Assembly (NCBI GenBank): GCA_944386395.1
Contig: CALXAZ010000167.1
Span: 1 to 25,393 of the forward strand
Direction of reading: 5' to 3'
Length of the DNA: 25,393 nt
DNA from: an uncultured Clostridia bacterium
Lineage (GTDB): Bacteria; Bacillota; Clostridia; Oscillospirales; JAAYOS01
This document shows positions 15,437-23,263 of this stretch, piece after piece. The first letter of the stretch is position 1, and each line of letters begins with the position of its first letter. A program made the position numbers and the translations under genes. The notes below the pieces were generated by a model. That model ran no database searches, was not told where the DNA came from, and saw only the letters and a list, made by a program, of their open reading frames with translations.

Positions 15437-15442
15437 CGTGAT

Positions 15443-16159
15443 ATGAAGCTCATAGAAGTTAAGAACGTATACAAGATATATAACGAGGATATGGAAAACG
15501 AGGTGCGCGCGCTCGACGGCGTGAGCCTCGACATAGACATGGGGGAGTTTGTTGCGATAATAGGGAGCTCTGGCTCGGGCAAATCAACCCTGATGAATAT
15601 CCTCGGATGTCTCGACGTACCGACATATGGTGAATATTTTCTTAAAGGCACCGAGATAAACGAGCTCTCCGATTCTGAGCTATCAACTGTGCGTAACAGG
15701 GAAATAGGTTTTATTTTCCAGGGGTTTAATCTTATTTCTTCGCTTAACGCGCTTGAGAATGTGGAGCTTCCGCTGATATATAGGGGGATACATGGTAGCA
15801 GGCGGCATGAGATGGCAGTGGAGGCGCTCAAAAAGGTGGGGCTTGAAAAGAGAATGACCCATATGCCCTCGCAGATGTCGGGAGGACAGCAGCAGCGTGT
15901 AGCAATAGCCCGCGCAATAGCGACGAATCCTCCGATAATAATGGCAGATGAACCAACGGGAAATCTGGACTCCCGTACAGGCGAGCATGTGATGGAGATA
16001 TTGAGCGGGCTGTACAGGGATGGCTCGACTATAATACTGATAACCCATGACAATGAGATCGCAAATAACGCAAAACGCAGGGTGAGGATACTTGACGGGA
16101 AAATAGTTGAGGATAGCAAAAAGGAGGCGGGGAAAGATGAATCTGCTTCAGGCGTTTAA
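15443..16159 (+). CDS. ABC transporter ATP-binding protein, MacB/LolD type
   Basis: This 238-residue ATPase has all nucleotide-binding motifs: Walker A GSSGSGKST (41-49), Q-loop Gln near 93, signature MSGGQQQRVAIARA (145-158), Walker B IIMADE (165-170) with PTGNLDS, and the switch His in ITHD (about 202). The signature and D-loop are typical of the LolD/MacB/FtsE-related group, which pairs with four-helix permeases that act on substrates outside the cytoplasm. It begins 6 nt after the adaptor stop without a clear ribosome binding site, suggesting translational coupling, and overlaps the permease start by 23 nt. Confidence 0.95.
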   Translation: MKLIEVKNVYKIYNEDMENEVRALDGVSLDIDMGEFVAIIGSSGSGKSTLMNILGCLDVPTYGEYFLKGTEINELSDSELSTVRNREIGFIFQGFNLISSLNALENVELPLIYRGIHGSRRHEMAVEALKKVGLEKRMTHMPSQMSGGQQQRVAIARAIATNPPIIMADEPTGNLDSRTGEHVMEILSGLYRDGSTIILITHDNEIANNAKRRVRILDGKIVEDSKKEAGKDESASGV

Positions 16160-17330
16160 GATGTCATTCAAGTCCATCGCTTCAAATAAGGTGAGAACAA
16201 TCCTCACGATGCTTGGCATAATCATAGGTGTTGCTGCGGTAATAATCCTTGTTTCCCTTGTTCAGGGGTATACTAAAAGCATGGTAGAATATTATCAGAA
16301 ACAGGGGGTAAATAAGATAACCGTTAGCGCGTATCAGTGGAACGAGAACAGTATATCAGACGAACTGTACGATTATTGTCTGAGTCTGGATAATCTAGTG
16401 CTTGGAGTAACGCCAAATTCTCAGACATATACAACAGTCAAATATCAGGCAAAGGTCAACTCAGACTGTCAAGTATACTTTGGAAGCGACCAATACACCA
16501 TATGCAATAACTACAAGCTGGTTGAAGGTAGAGATATAAGCTACCTTGATGTCCAGAAGTATAATAAGGTATGCGTGATAGGCGCGGTTGCAAAGGAAAA
16601 TCTTTTTAACTATGCCGATGCGCTTGGAAAGCAGATATCGATAAACGGGGTGCCTTACACAGTGGTAGGAGTCTACGAGCAAAAATACAGCGCTGGAGAC
16701 TGGTCGTCTACATATTATGATAATATTGTAGTGGTGCCGTATACGACTTCGCGTTACCTTGATACATACGCATATAGCAACATGAGCGAGTTTGTAGTAA
16801 AGGCAAAGGACTCTGCCTCTACCACAGAGGCAATAACAAGGCTGACGGGTTTTCTCTCTACAAAGATCGATACCAACCGGGGATGGTTTGATGTATATAG
16901 TGCCGACCAGTACATAGAATCGAGCAACGAGCAGACGAGGATGCTCAGTATGATACTGGGAGGTATAGCGGGAATTGCTCTGCTTGTTGGTGGCATAGGC
17001 ATTATGAATATAATGCTTGTTACGGTGACCGAGAGGACGCGTGAGATAGGTATAAGAAAAGCGATAGGAGCGAGGAGAAGGTCAATAATCAGCCAGTTTC
17101 TGATCGAGTCTGGTGTTATAAGCTTTGTAGGAGGGCTTATCGGAATAGGCACAGGATATCTATTGACGCTTGTGCTTGGCAAGGTGCTTTTTGACATGAT
17201 AATTATGCCCAGCTTTGTTATGAGTGTAGGCGCGGCAATGTTTTCGATAGTCATAGGCATCATCTTTGGCATATATCCGGCAGCCAAAGCCTCTGGACTA
17301 CAGCCGGTGGATGCGCTCAGATCGGAATAA
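16137..17330 (+). CDS. ABC transporter permease, MacB/FtsX family
   Basis: This 397-residue permease has the MacB layout: one N-terminal membrane helix (about residues 19-42), a large extracytoplasmic MacB_PCD-type domain (about 45-270), then three C-terminal helices. The conserved motif after the second helix, VTVTERTREIGIRKAIGARR, is the hallmark of the MacB/LolE group. The start at 16137 has AAGGAGG 9 nt upstream, inside the end of the ATPase gene. MacB-type systems work by mechanotransmission, moving or extracting substrates outside the membrane instead of pumping across it. The substrate here is unknown. Confidence 0.95.
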   Translation: MNLLQAFKMSFKSIASNKVRTILTMLGIIIGVAAVIILVSLVQGYTKSMVEYYQKQGVNKITVSAYQWNENSISDELYDYCLSLDNLVLGVTPNSQTYTTVKYQAKVNSDCQVYFGSDQYTICNNYKLVEGRDISYLDVQKYNKVCVIGAVAKENLFNYADALGKQISINGVPYTVVGVYEQKYSAGDWSSTYYDNIVVVPYTTSRYLDTYAYSNMSEFVVKAKDSASTTEAITRLTGFLSTKIDTNRGWFDVYSADQYIESSNEQTRMLSMILGGIAGIALLVGGIGIMNIMLVTVTERTREIGIRKAIGARRRSIISQFLIESGVISFVGGLIGIGTGYLLTLVLGKVLFDMIIMPSFVMSVGAAMFSIVIGIIFGIYPAAKASGLQPVDALRSE

Positions 17331-17346
17331 GAAAGGGAGAAAGTAT

Positions 17347-19620
17347 ATGAAAAAGGTGTTATCTTTACTGCTTGCTGCTGTGCTTATGATGTCACTGCTT
17401 GTGGCTCCGGCATCGGCTGCTAGCTTTCCGGATGTTTCGGATGGAAAGATGCAGCAAAACATTGCGGTGCTTCAGATGCTTGGGGTTATCGATGGATATG
17501 CGGATGGGACATTTCGTCCAAATGGAAAGCTGACCCGAGCTGAATTCTGCAAAATGGCAGTATACCTAATGGGAAAAAGTGAGGATGTGGGTCAGTACGG
17601 ACAGCTTACGATCTTTCCCGATGTCAGGGCAAACTTCTGGGCAGCAAAGTATATAAATTATTGTGTGAAGTCAGCCAAGATAATTGCCGGGCGCCCGACA
17701 GGGAGATTCGACCCGAATTCTACGATAACCTGTGGCGAGGCAGTAACCATACTAATGCGTATGCTAGGGTATACGGACGCGGATGTCGGATCTGTGTGGC
17801 CTATGGGATATATAAACGCTGCTATTGAGGCAGGAATAAATGAAGGGGTTACCCTTTCGGCTTATGCGGAAATAACCCGTGCGCAGGCGGCACAGCTGTT
17901 TTGCAATGTGCTTGGCGCAAAAATGAAGGACGGCAGTTTGTACGCTGCGACGATATCTGGAGAAATTATAGAGGATGCTGTTGTGTCCTCTGTGAATGCG
18001 ACTGCTGACGATGGATCGAAGGGCAATATCCGTATTTCCGGAGCTGGAGCTGGAGTTTATAAGTCGCACAATCAGGGATCGTCAACATTCGAAGGAGCCA
18101 AGGGGACGCTGCTGCTGGATAAGAAGGGCGTTGTTATGACATTTGTACCTGACACCGCAGGGACGAGCAGGGTGATGACGCTCTCTGAGGCAAAGTATAC
18201 CTATCTTCTCGGAACGGACGGGACAAAGGTAACGGTTCAGGAGTCGACAAAGGTCTATAAAGACGGAGAAAGCGCAAATTACAGCGACATATGGCTTGAT
18301 CTCAGGGCAGGAACTGAGATAAAGATATTCTATACAGGTGGCGGAGTCTGCGATTATCTTTTCATCACCACAGAGTTTAGCTCAATAAGCGGGACGGTGG
18401 TTTTGAAGGCGGATAGTTCGGGCAATGCAAATCCACTGGTACCGCTGTTCGGTCTTGACAATACTGCGAGCTACAGGATCGTCAAGGATGGCGCCGAGGT
18501 GGATGCAGAGGCCCTAAAGAAATATGACGTTGCGTCATATAGCCCGGATACAAAGACTTTCTATGTGTCCAGTCTCAGCCTTCAGGGAATATATGAAGCT
18601 GCATACCCCAATAAAGATACGCCGGTGAGGATTACGCTTATGGGCAAGGAGTTTGAGCTTCTCGACCAGGCAAAAGAAGAGATAACAAAGATGAGCCTTG
18701 GCTCGAGGATAACTCTGCTGCTCACGACCGATGGTAAGGTTGCGTCAGTAATGTCTGGAGCGAACATAACCGATCCTCCGATAGGCGTGGTGACAGCTGC
18801 AGATGCTGATAAGATAACTGTGGAGCTTACGAACGGGATGACGTTTGAAGGCGGAGTAAACACAGTTGGATACCTACCGTCAAAGGTAATAGGAAAGTTT
18901 GTAGAGCTTACAAGCAACACAGCTGGCTGCCTCAGCGTAAGGGAAATAAACAAAAAAGCACCTAGCAAGAATCTGGACCTGTCAAACAGGCAGATAGGAG
19001 ACGCTGAGCTTTCGACAAATGTAAAAATGTATGATACTGCCGGCAGCGGTGTGCCGGTGCGCGTATCATTCTCGTCAATCGCTATAACCGAGGTCCCGGC
19101 AAGAAAGATACTCCACGTCGGATATGACGATGCGGGCAAGGTAGATCTTATCATCTTCAATAACGTAACCGGAGATGGATATCTGTATGGGCTTGTAAGT
19201 TATGATACTGATAGCGATATAGAGGATCAGGAGACCGAGGAGGGCGATGAAAGCGTTGGAAAGGGAGTATATCTTACCAATGCCGATGGAATAGAGCAGA
19301 GGTTTAAATATTCCGTATCTATCCCGAACGGAAACCAAAAGAAACCGGGAGGAATTGCTGTGAGCAAGACGGGGGCTGTGCTCGACTACATAGAGCTTAA
19401 CCGTCTGGAGGATGTGTCCCGCAGTGATTTTGAAGATGGATATGTGGTAAGCGAGGGAATGAAGATACCGCTTGCTGAGACAGTCCACATATACATGGCA
19501 GATCAGGATAAATGGATAACCGATCTGTCACAAGCAAGGACATATTCGGATGATATGACTGTCTACTATGACCGCACCGTTGAAGAGGGCGGCAAGGTAC
19601 GTGTAATCATCGCAAATTAG
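17347..19620 (+). CDS. Secreted S-layer homology (SLH) domain protein
   Basis: This 757-residue exported protein has a signal peptide (KK, a hydrophobic core, cleavage after about APASA). Three SLH repeats follow: residues 27-75 (FPDVSDG, GYADGTFRPNGKLTRAEF), 90-140 (FPDVRANFWAAKYINY, GRFDPNSTITCGEA) and about 151-189. SLH repeats bind pyruvylated secondary wall polymer and anchor proteins to the cell wall. The remaining roughly 565 residues are mostly beta-rich with no domain I recognise. Segments such as PPIGVVTAADADKITVELTN suggest repeated small beta domains. AAGGGAGA precedes the ATG, which lies only 16 nt after the permease stop, so it is part of the same operon. It may be the envelope partner or the cargo of the MacAB-like transporter; that is inference. 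A terminator follows directly. Confidence 0.9.
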   Translation: MKKVLSLLLAAVLMMSLLVAPASAASFPDVSDGKMQQNIAVLQMLGVIDGYADGTFRPNGKLTRAEFCKMAVYLMGKSEDVGQYGQLTIFPDVRANFWAAKYINYCVKSAKIIAGRPTGRFDPNSTITCGEAVTILMRMLGYTDADVGSVWPMGYINAAIEAGINEGVTLSAYAEITRAQAAQLFCNVLGAKMKDGSLYAATISGEIIEDAVVSSVNATADDGSKGNIRISGAGAGVYKSHNQGSSTFEGAKGTLLLDKKGVVMTFVPDTAGTSRVMTLSEAKYTYLLGTDGTKVTVQESTKVYKDGESANYSDIWLDLRAGTEIKIFYTGGGVCDYLFITTEFSSISGTVVLKADSSGNANPLVPLFGLDNTASYRIVKDGAEVDAEALKKYDVASYSPDTKTFYVSSLSLQGIYEAAYPNKDTPVRITLMGKEFELLDQAKEEITKMSLGSRITLLLTTDGKVASVMSGANITDPPIGVVTAADADKITVELTNGMTFEGGVNTVGYLPSKVIGKFVELTSNTAGCLSVREINKKAPSKNLDLSNRQIGDAELSTNVKMYDTAGSGVPVRVSFSSIAITEVPARKILHVGYDDAGKVDLIIFNNVTGDGYLYGLVSYDTDSDIEDQETEEGDESVGKGVYLTNADGIEQRFKYSVSIPNGNQKKPGGIAVSKTGAVLDYIELNRLEDVSRSDFEDGYVVSEGMKIPLAETVHIYMADQDKWITDLSQARTYSDDMTVYYDRTVEEGGKVRVIIAN

Positions 19621-19655
19621 AATAAAAGAGGCGGCTATCTGCCGCCTCTTTTATT
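19621..19655 (+). terminator. Bidirectional terminator between SLH gene and ylmH
   Basis: A perfect 15-bp stem (AATAAAAGAGGCGGC at 19621-19635 with GCCGCCTCTTTTATT at 19641-19655) has a 5-nt loop and lies between two convergent stop codons, one base after the SLH stop and five bases from the ylmH stop. The A/T-rich arm ends allow function in both directions. Confidence 0.92.
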
Positions 19656-19660
19656 GTGTA

Positions 19661-20446
19661 CTATAAATATCTTTTTATGGTTATCCAAGTCCGTCCCTTG
19701 CGGCTTTCTCCGTTCACTTCAGACAGTAGAATTTTCCCTTTTCCACGTAAGGTGAGAATATCCCCTGCGCGGACCTCTTTAGAAGGAACGAGAATCTCGC
19801 GGTGGTTTAGCTGAACTAGCCCGCGCTTTATAGATTGCTGAGCTGTTTCGCGCGAAATACGGAAGCCGGCGGAGAGCACAGAGTCGATCCGAAGAGATGC
19901 CACAGTGTTGTGCTGCTCTTCAAATCTCTGTTCAGGTGGAATTATTTCTGATAGGGAAAGCTCGGAAACAGAGAGATATGTCTTTCCGGCTTTTGAAAAG
20001 CTGGTCAGAAAAAACGGAAGCATGCTGCGGGATATCAATATAATACTTTTGTGAGTGCCGACAAGTATGTCGCCGATAGCTTCACGTTTTATGCCTAATC
20101 CGAGCGCGGCACCGAGGAAATCTCTGTGTGTAAGGGGAAGGGCGTGCTCAACAGAGAGGGCAGCAATAGGAAAATCTGGCTGTTCGCGTGTTGGAGCATC
20201 GAGATATTCGGGGAACAATATTGCACACGCGCGTTCCGCGCCGTCAAATCCTCCGTCCAGGGCAGCGCCGCAGCCAATTTTTGGAAGTATTAAACTGCAA
20301 AAGGCTTGTTCAGACGGTGAGATGAAGCCGGTGGAGACAAACCAACCCTCTTTTTCGCTTCGGGCAGCAAGGTCGCAGAGCCTGCGCCCAAGTATTTTTT
20401 GGCTGTCATCTTGTGCGTAACGAAGAATAAGTTCCTGTATATCCAT
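19661..20446 (-). CDS. ylmH: S4-domain RNA-binding protein, YlmH family
   Basis: This 261-residue protein matches YlmH/RqcP2. An N-terminal alpha/beta region comes first, then the central segment ALPLTHRDFLGAALGLGIKR and EAIGDILVG typical of the family. A C-terminal S4 RNA-binding domain spans about residues 183-245 (LRIDSVLSAGFRISRETAQQ, IKRGLVQLNHREI, VRAGDILTLRGKGKI). In Bacillus subtilis YlmH can act in ribosome-associated quality control, like RqcP. GGAGGG lies 4 nt before the ATG. In many Bacillota ylmH sits in the ylmDEFGH cell-division cluster; here it follows ilvE instead, separated by a terminator-like hairpin. Confidence 0.88.
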   Translation of the reverse strand: MDIQELILRYAQDDSQKILGRRLCDLAARSEKEGWFVSTGFISPSEQAFCSLILPKIGCGAALDGGFDGAERACAILFPEYLDAPTREQPDFPIAALSVEHALPLTHRDFLGAALGLGIKREAIGDILVGTHKSIILISRSMLPFFLTSFSKAGKTYLSVSELSLSEIIPPEQRFEEQHNTVASLRIDSVLSAGFRISRETAQQSIKRGLVQLNHREILVPSKEVRAGDILTLRGKGKILLSEVNGESRKGRTWITIKRYL

Positions 20447-20469
20447 GTTCCCTCCGACTTATCTGTGTA

Positions 20470-20502
20470 AAATAGAGAAGGGAAGAGCGTACCCTTCCCT
20501 CT
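20470..20502 (-). terminator. Terminator-like hairpin between ilvE and ylmH
   Basis: On the minus strand AGGGAAG (from 20494-20500) pairs with CTTCCCT (20479-20485) across an 8-nt loop. The sequence TCTCTATTTT follows. It lies six bases after the ilvE stop and would end or attenuate transcription into ylmH. Confidence 0.65.
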
Positions 20503-20507
20503 AGCAT

Positions 20508-21575
20508 TTATTTTGTTTTGGTGGTCCAGCCAAACTTGTCCTCGGCTTTGCCCCACTGGATGGAGGTCAGCTCGTCGTAGAGCTTTTGGGTAGTTTCACC
20601 GATGAGACCGTTATTGATTACGTGTTTTACTCCGCCAAAGGATATCTCGCCTATCGGTGAGATGACCGCGGCAGTACCGCTGCCAAACGCCTCTTCGAGC
20701 TTGCCATTGTCGGCGGCTTCTATAAGCTCATCCACAGAGAGCCTGCGCTCTGTAACAGTCATGCCCCAGGAGCGGAGCAGCTCAATGCATGATTTGCGCG
20801 TGATGCCGGCAAGTATGCTACCGAGCAGGGCAGGAGTGATTATCTCACCGTCTATTTTGAAAAATACGTTCATTGCGCCTACTTCTTCTATGTACTTTCT
20901 CTCAACTCCATCCAGCCAAAGGACCTGGGAGTAGCCCTCTTTTGCTGCGCGTTCGCCGGCACGGAGGGATGCGGCGTAATTTCCACCGGTTTTTGTATAG
21001 CCCATACCCCCGCGGACTGCACGTACATCCTCGTTTTCTATCATAATCTTGACCGGATTGAGACCTTCGGCGTAATACGCGCCTACCGGACTTAGTATTA
21101 TTGCAAAGAGGTATGTCCGTGAGGCATGTACACCTACATGATTATCGGTAGCAAAAATAAACGGGCGGACATATAGAGAAGTGTTGGGCTCGGAAGGTAC
21201 CCAGTCGGACTCGATATCAACAAGCTTTTTTACAGCCTCGACAGCAAAATCCACGTCGACCGGTGGGACGCAGAGGCGCTCTCCAGAGATGTTGAGCCGC
21301 TTGAAGTTTTCCCACGGACGGAAGAGCTGTATCTCGCTAGAGGGTGTGCGGTAGGCCTTCAGCCCCTCAAAAATCTCCTGTGCATAGTGCAGGACCATGC
21401 AGGCGGGATCGATCTCGAATGGACCATAGGGCACGATGCGGGGATCATACCAGCCCTTGCCTTCCTCGTAGTTCATAAGGAACATATGGTCGGTAAAATA
21501 TGTTCCAAAGCCCAGCTTGCTCTGATCTGGTTTTTGTTTTGGATTTGTGGTAAGAGTTACCTTGATCTCGGGCAT
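20508..21575 (-). CDS. ilvE: Branched-chain amino acid aminotransferase
   Basis: This PLP-dependent enzyme interconverts Leu, Ile and Val with their 2-oxo acids, using 2-oxoglutarate/glutamate. The 355-residue length and motifs such as LGFGTYFTDHMF, HYAQEIFEGLKAYR and RPFIFATDNHVGVH match the long (mammalian-like, class II) BCAT group, not the roughly 300-residue E. coli IlvE type. The PLP lysine is K195 in GYTKTGGNYAASL. The downstream VLWLDGVERKYIEEVGAMNV and FGSGTAAVISPIG are also conserved. The CxxC redox pair of the human enzymes is absent. GGAGAT precedes the ATG by 7 nt. A monocistronic unit is likely. Confidence 0.96.
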   Translation of the reverse strand: MPEIKVTLTTNPKQKPDQSKLGFGTYFTDHMFLMNYEEGKGWYDPRIVPYGPFEIDPACMVLHYAQEIFEGLKAYRTPSSEIQLFRPWENFKRLNISGERLCVPPVDVDFAVEAVKKLVDIESDWVPSEPNTSLYVRPFIFATDNHVGVHASRTYLFAIILSPVGAYYAEGLNPVKIMIENEDVRAVRGGMGYTKTGGNYAASLRAGERAAKEGYSQVLWLDGVERKYIEEVGAMNVFFKIDGEIITPALLGSILAGITRKSCIELLRSWGMTVTERRLSVDELIEAADNGKLEEAFGSGTAAVISPIGEISFGGVKHVINNGLIGETTQKLYDELTSIQWGKAEDKFGWTTKTK

Positions 21576-21645
21576 TTCAGTATCTCCAATCTATAATTTA
21601 TTTCCGTATTTTGACCGGTATAACAGCGTGTTCCGCTTTTCAAAT

Positions 21646-21654
21646 AGTATAGCA
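21646..21654 (-). promoter_or_regulatory. Candidate extended -10 promoter of ilvE
   Basis: The minus strand reads TGCTATACT (TG at 21653-21654, TATACT at 21646-21651), an extended -10 about 70 bp upstream of ilvE. A weak TTTTCA lies 17 bp further up. No T-box or leader peptide is visible in this short leader. Confidence 0.45.
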
Positions 21655-21827
21655 CTTGTAAATTGAGTTGAAAAGAGGAAAAGCAGTTTTTGTATATATT
21701 TTAGGGCAGAAGGCGGGATTTATGCTAAAGAAATCGTGAAAAGCATGCGGACATGGATTGGATGTATTGGAACAGGCAGATAAAAAAGGAAACGCGCTTG
21801 CTTGTAGTTTTTTTGGCTCGGATGTGG

Positions 21828-21833
21828 TATAAT
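21828..21833 (+). promoter_or_regulatory. Candidate -10 box and leader of the polysaccharide deacetylase gene
   Basis: TATAAT at 21828-21833 lies about 145 bp upstream of the gene; the -35 is poor (TTGTAG with a 20-bp spacer). The resulting leader (about 21840-21977) contains TCCTAT (21887-21892) facing ATAGGA (21905-21910) across a 12-nt loop, and little else. I do not recognise a known riboswitch class in it. The 402-bp gap 21576-21977 holds no credible gene. Confidence 0.4.
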
Positions 21834-21977
21834 AATCAAAAATGGTCTTTTTTGTTGAAGAAAAGTAACAGCCTGCGGAGATGCGTCCTATACAACTGCT
21901 TTAGATAGGATGATTTGCGGAAGAGAGTGCCAATATCTGTATTCAGGTAGGATCTGTGCCTGATTTAAGGGGGATTT

Positions 21978-23246
21978 ATGAAAAAGCAATATATTGCGTG
22001 GAGCCTTTTGCTTGTTATCATATTTACAATGCTTGCGGGGTCGCTGCCTGCAAATGCGGTAGGTGAGGTGTGCTTTACCGCAGTAAATGACACGATACGG
22101 CCGCTTAACGATTCTACGCTGCCTGTAATGCGAGGGGGGCTTTTGTATCTTCCGTATACCGTCTTTGGAGACTCGAGCCTGGGGATATATTACTCATATA
22201 ACAGGGACTACTACACACTCACATTTTATAATAAGACGAATACGCTGACATTTGACCTTCTAAACTATCTGGCGTATGATTCGATGCAGCAATACGACTA
22301 TCGCGTCATATACAGAAATGATACGATGTATGTTCCCGCTGCCTTTGTCAGCAACTATTTTGGAATAACATATACCTATATGAACGCCGCGCCTGCACCG
22401 ATAGTTAGGCTTGTTACCACCAGCACCATATCTACGTACGATTTCAAAAATTCAAGGCGCGACGAGATGAACGAGCTTTACGGAATATATATGGGAAAAA
22501 CTACCGAACCGACCGAGCCCAGCAGCTCGGATACGTTGGAAAAGCCATCTACCGAACCAAACGGAACCACCGAACCGACCGAGCCCAGCGACCCGACCGA
22601 ACCTGAGAGCACAGTAAAGGTGGTCTATCTGACCTTTGACGACGGACCGAATATGTATACCTCCGGGTTGCTTGATGTGCTCGATGAGTATGGGGTAAAA
22701 GCGACATTTTTCACAGCTGGATACAGGATGGCAGAGTACAGCGACACTTTGCGGAGAATAGTTGGCAGTGGACATGCAGTGGGGCTGCACACATATTCTC
22801 ACGTAGAGGAGGAGATGTACGCCTCTGTGGAGAGTGTGCTTGATGAATTTGAACGGACAAACGACGCGCTTGATGCCATAACCGGTGCCAAAACCAGGAT
22901 AGTGCGCTTTCCATGGGGTTCGGCATATTCTGCGGTCACGCAGGAAATGCGTGACGCGGTGATAGATGCGGGGTACCGGTATTGGGATTGGAATGTGGAT
23001 GCGCTTGATTTCGATTATGCGGATGCTGCTGCGCTGGCAGAAAACGTGATAAGCGGTCTGGAACGGGTCCAGGGGAATGCCGTGGTACTGATGCACGATA
23101 CGGAAAAAACTGTGCAGGCGCTTCCCGAAATACTCGACTATCTTGAAGATAATGGGTATATCACAAGGACAATAACTCAAAGCGAGATGCCAATAAACTT
23201 TCAAAATGATGTCCGAACAATGCTAGAAGCGGGCAAAGAAGAGTAA
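21978..23246 (+). CDS. Secreted polysaccharide deacetylase (NodB/CE4) with stalk domain
   Basis: The 422-residue protein has a signal peptide (about residues 1-27). A beta-rich N-terminal region (30-146) resembles copper-amine-oxidase-N-like stalk domains, with paired segments such as MRGGLLYLPYTVF and YRNDTMYVPAAFV. A TEP/PSD-rich linker (about 175-211) leads to a C-terminal CE4 domain. CE4 motifs are intact: TFDDGP (219-224), metal ligands HTYSH (271-275), RFPWGS (310-315), WDWNVDALDF and LMHD (371-374). The predicted role is metal-dependent deacetylation of N-acetylated cell-wall sugars such as peptidoglycan GlcNAc, outside the cell. The start has AAGGGGG about 6 nt upstream. It is followed closely (17 nt) by thiI, with which it may be co-transcribed, although the functions are unrelated. 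Confidence 0.92.
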   Translation: MKKQYIAWSLLLVIIFTMLAGSLPANAVGEVCFTAVNDTIRPLNDSTLPVMRGGLLYLPYTVFGDSSLGIYYSYNRDYYTLTFYNKTNTLTFDLLNYLAYDSMQQYDYRVIYRNDTMYVPAAFVSNYFGITYTYMNAAPAPIVRLVTTSTISTYDFKNSRRDEMNELYGIYMGKTTEPTEPSSSDTLEKPSTEPNGTTEPTEPSDPTEPESTVKVVYLTFDDGPNMYTSGLLDVLDEYGVKATFFTAGYRMAEYSDTLRRIVGSGHAVGLHTYSHVEEEMYASVESVLDEFERTNDALDAITGAKTRIVRFPWGSAYSAVTQEMRDAVIDAGYRYWDWNVDALDFDYADAAALAENVISGLERVQGNAVVLMHDTEKTVQALPEILDYLEDNGYITRTITQSEMPINFQNDVRTMLEAGKEE

Positions 23247-23263
23247 TTGAAACAAGGGAAGGT

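Noticed and set aside
15418..16119. 233-codon minus-strand open frame opposite the ATPase gene
   Set aside because: It is a shadow of a highly conserved ABC ATPase gene; the translation is Ser/Ile-rich with no domain.
20095..20420. Open frames on both strands within ylmH
   Set aside because: They overlap the conserved YlmH reading frame and show no motifs or ribosome binding sites.
21840..21977. Possible c-di-AMP or c-di-GMP riboswitch before the cell-wall deacetylase
   Set aside because: The region has a small hairpin, but I could not find the conserved core motifs of either class.
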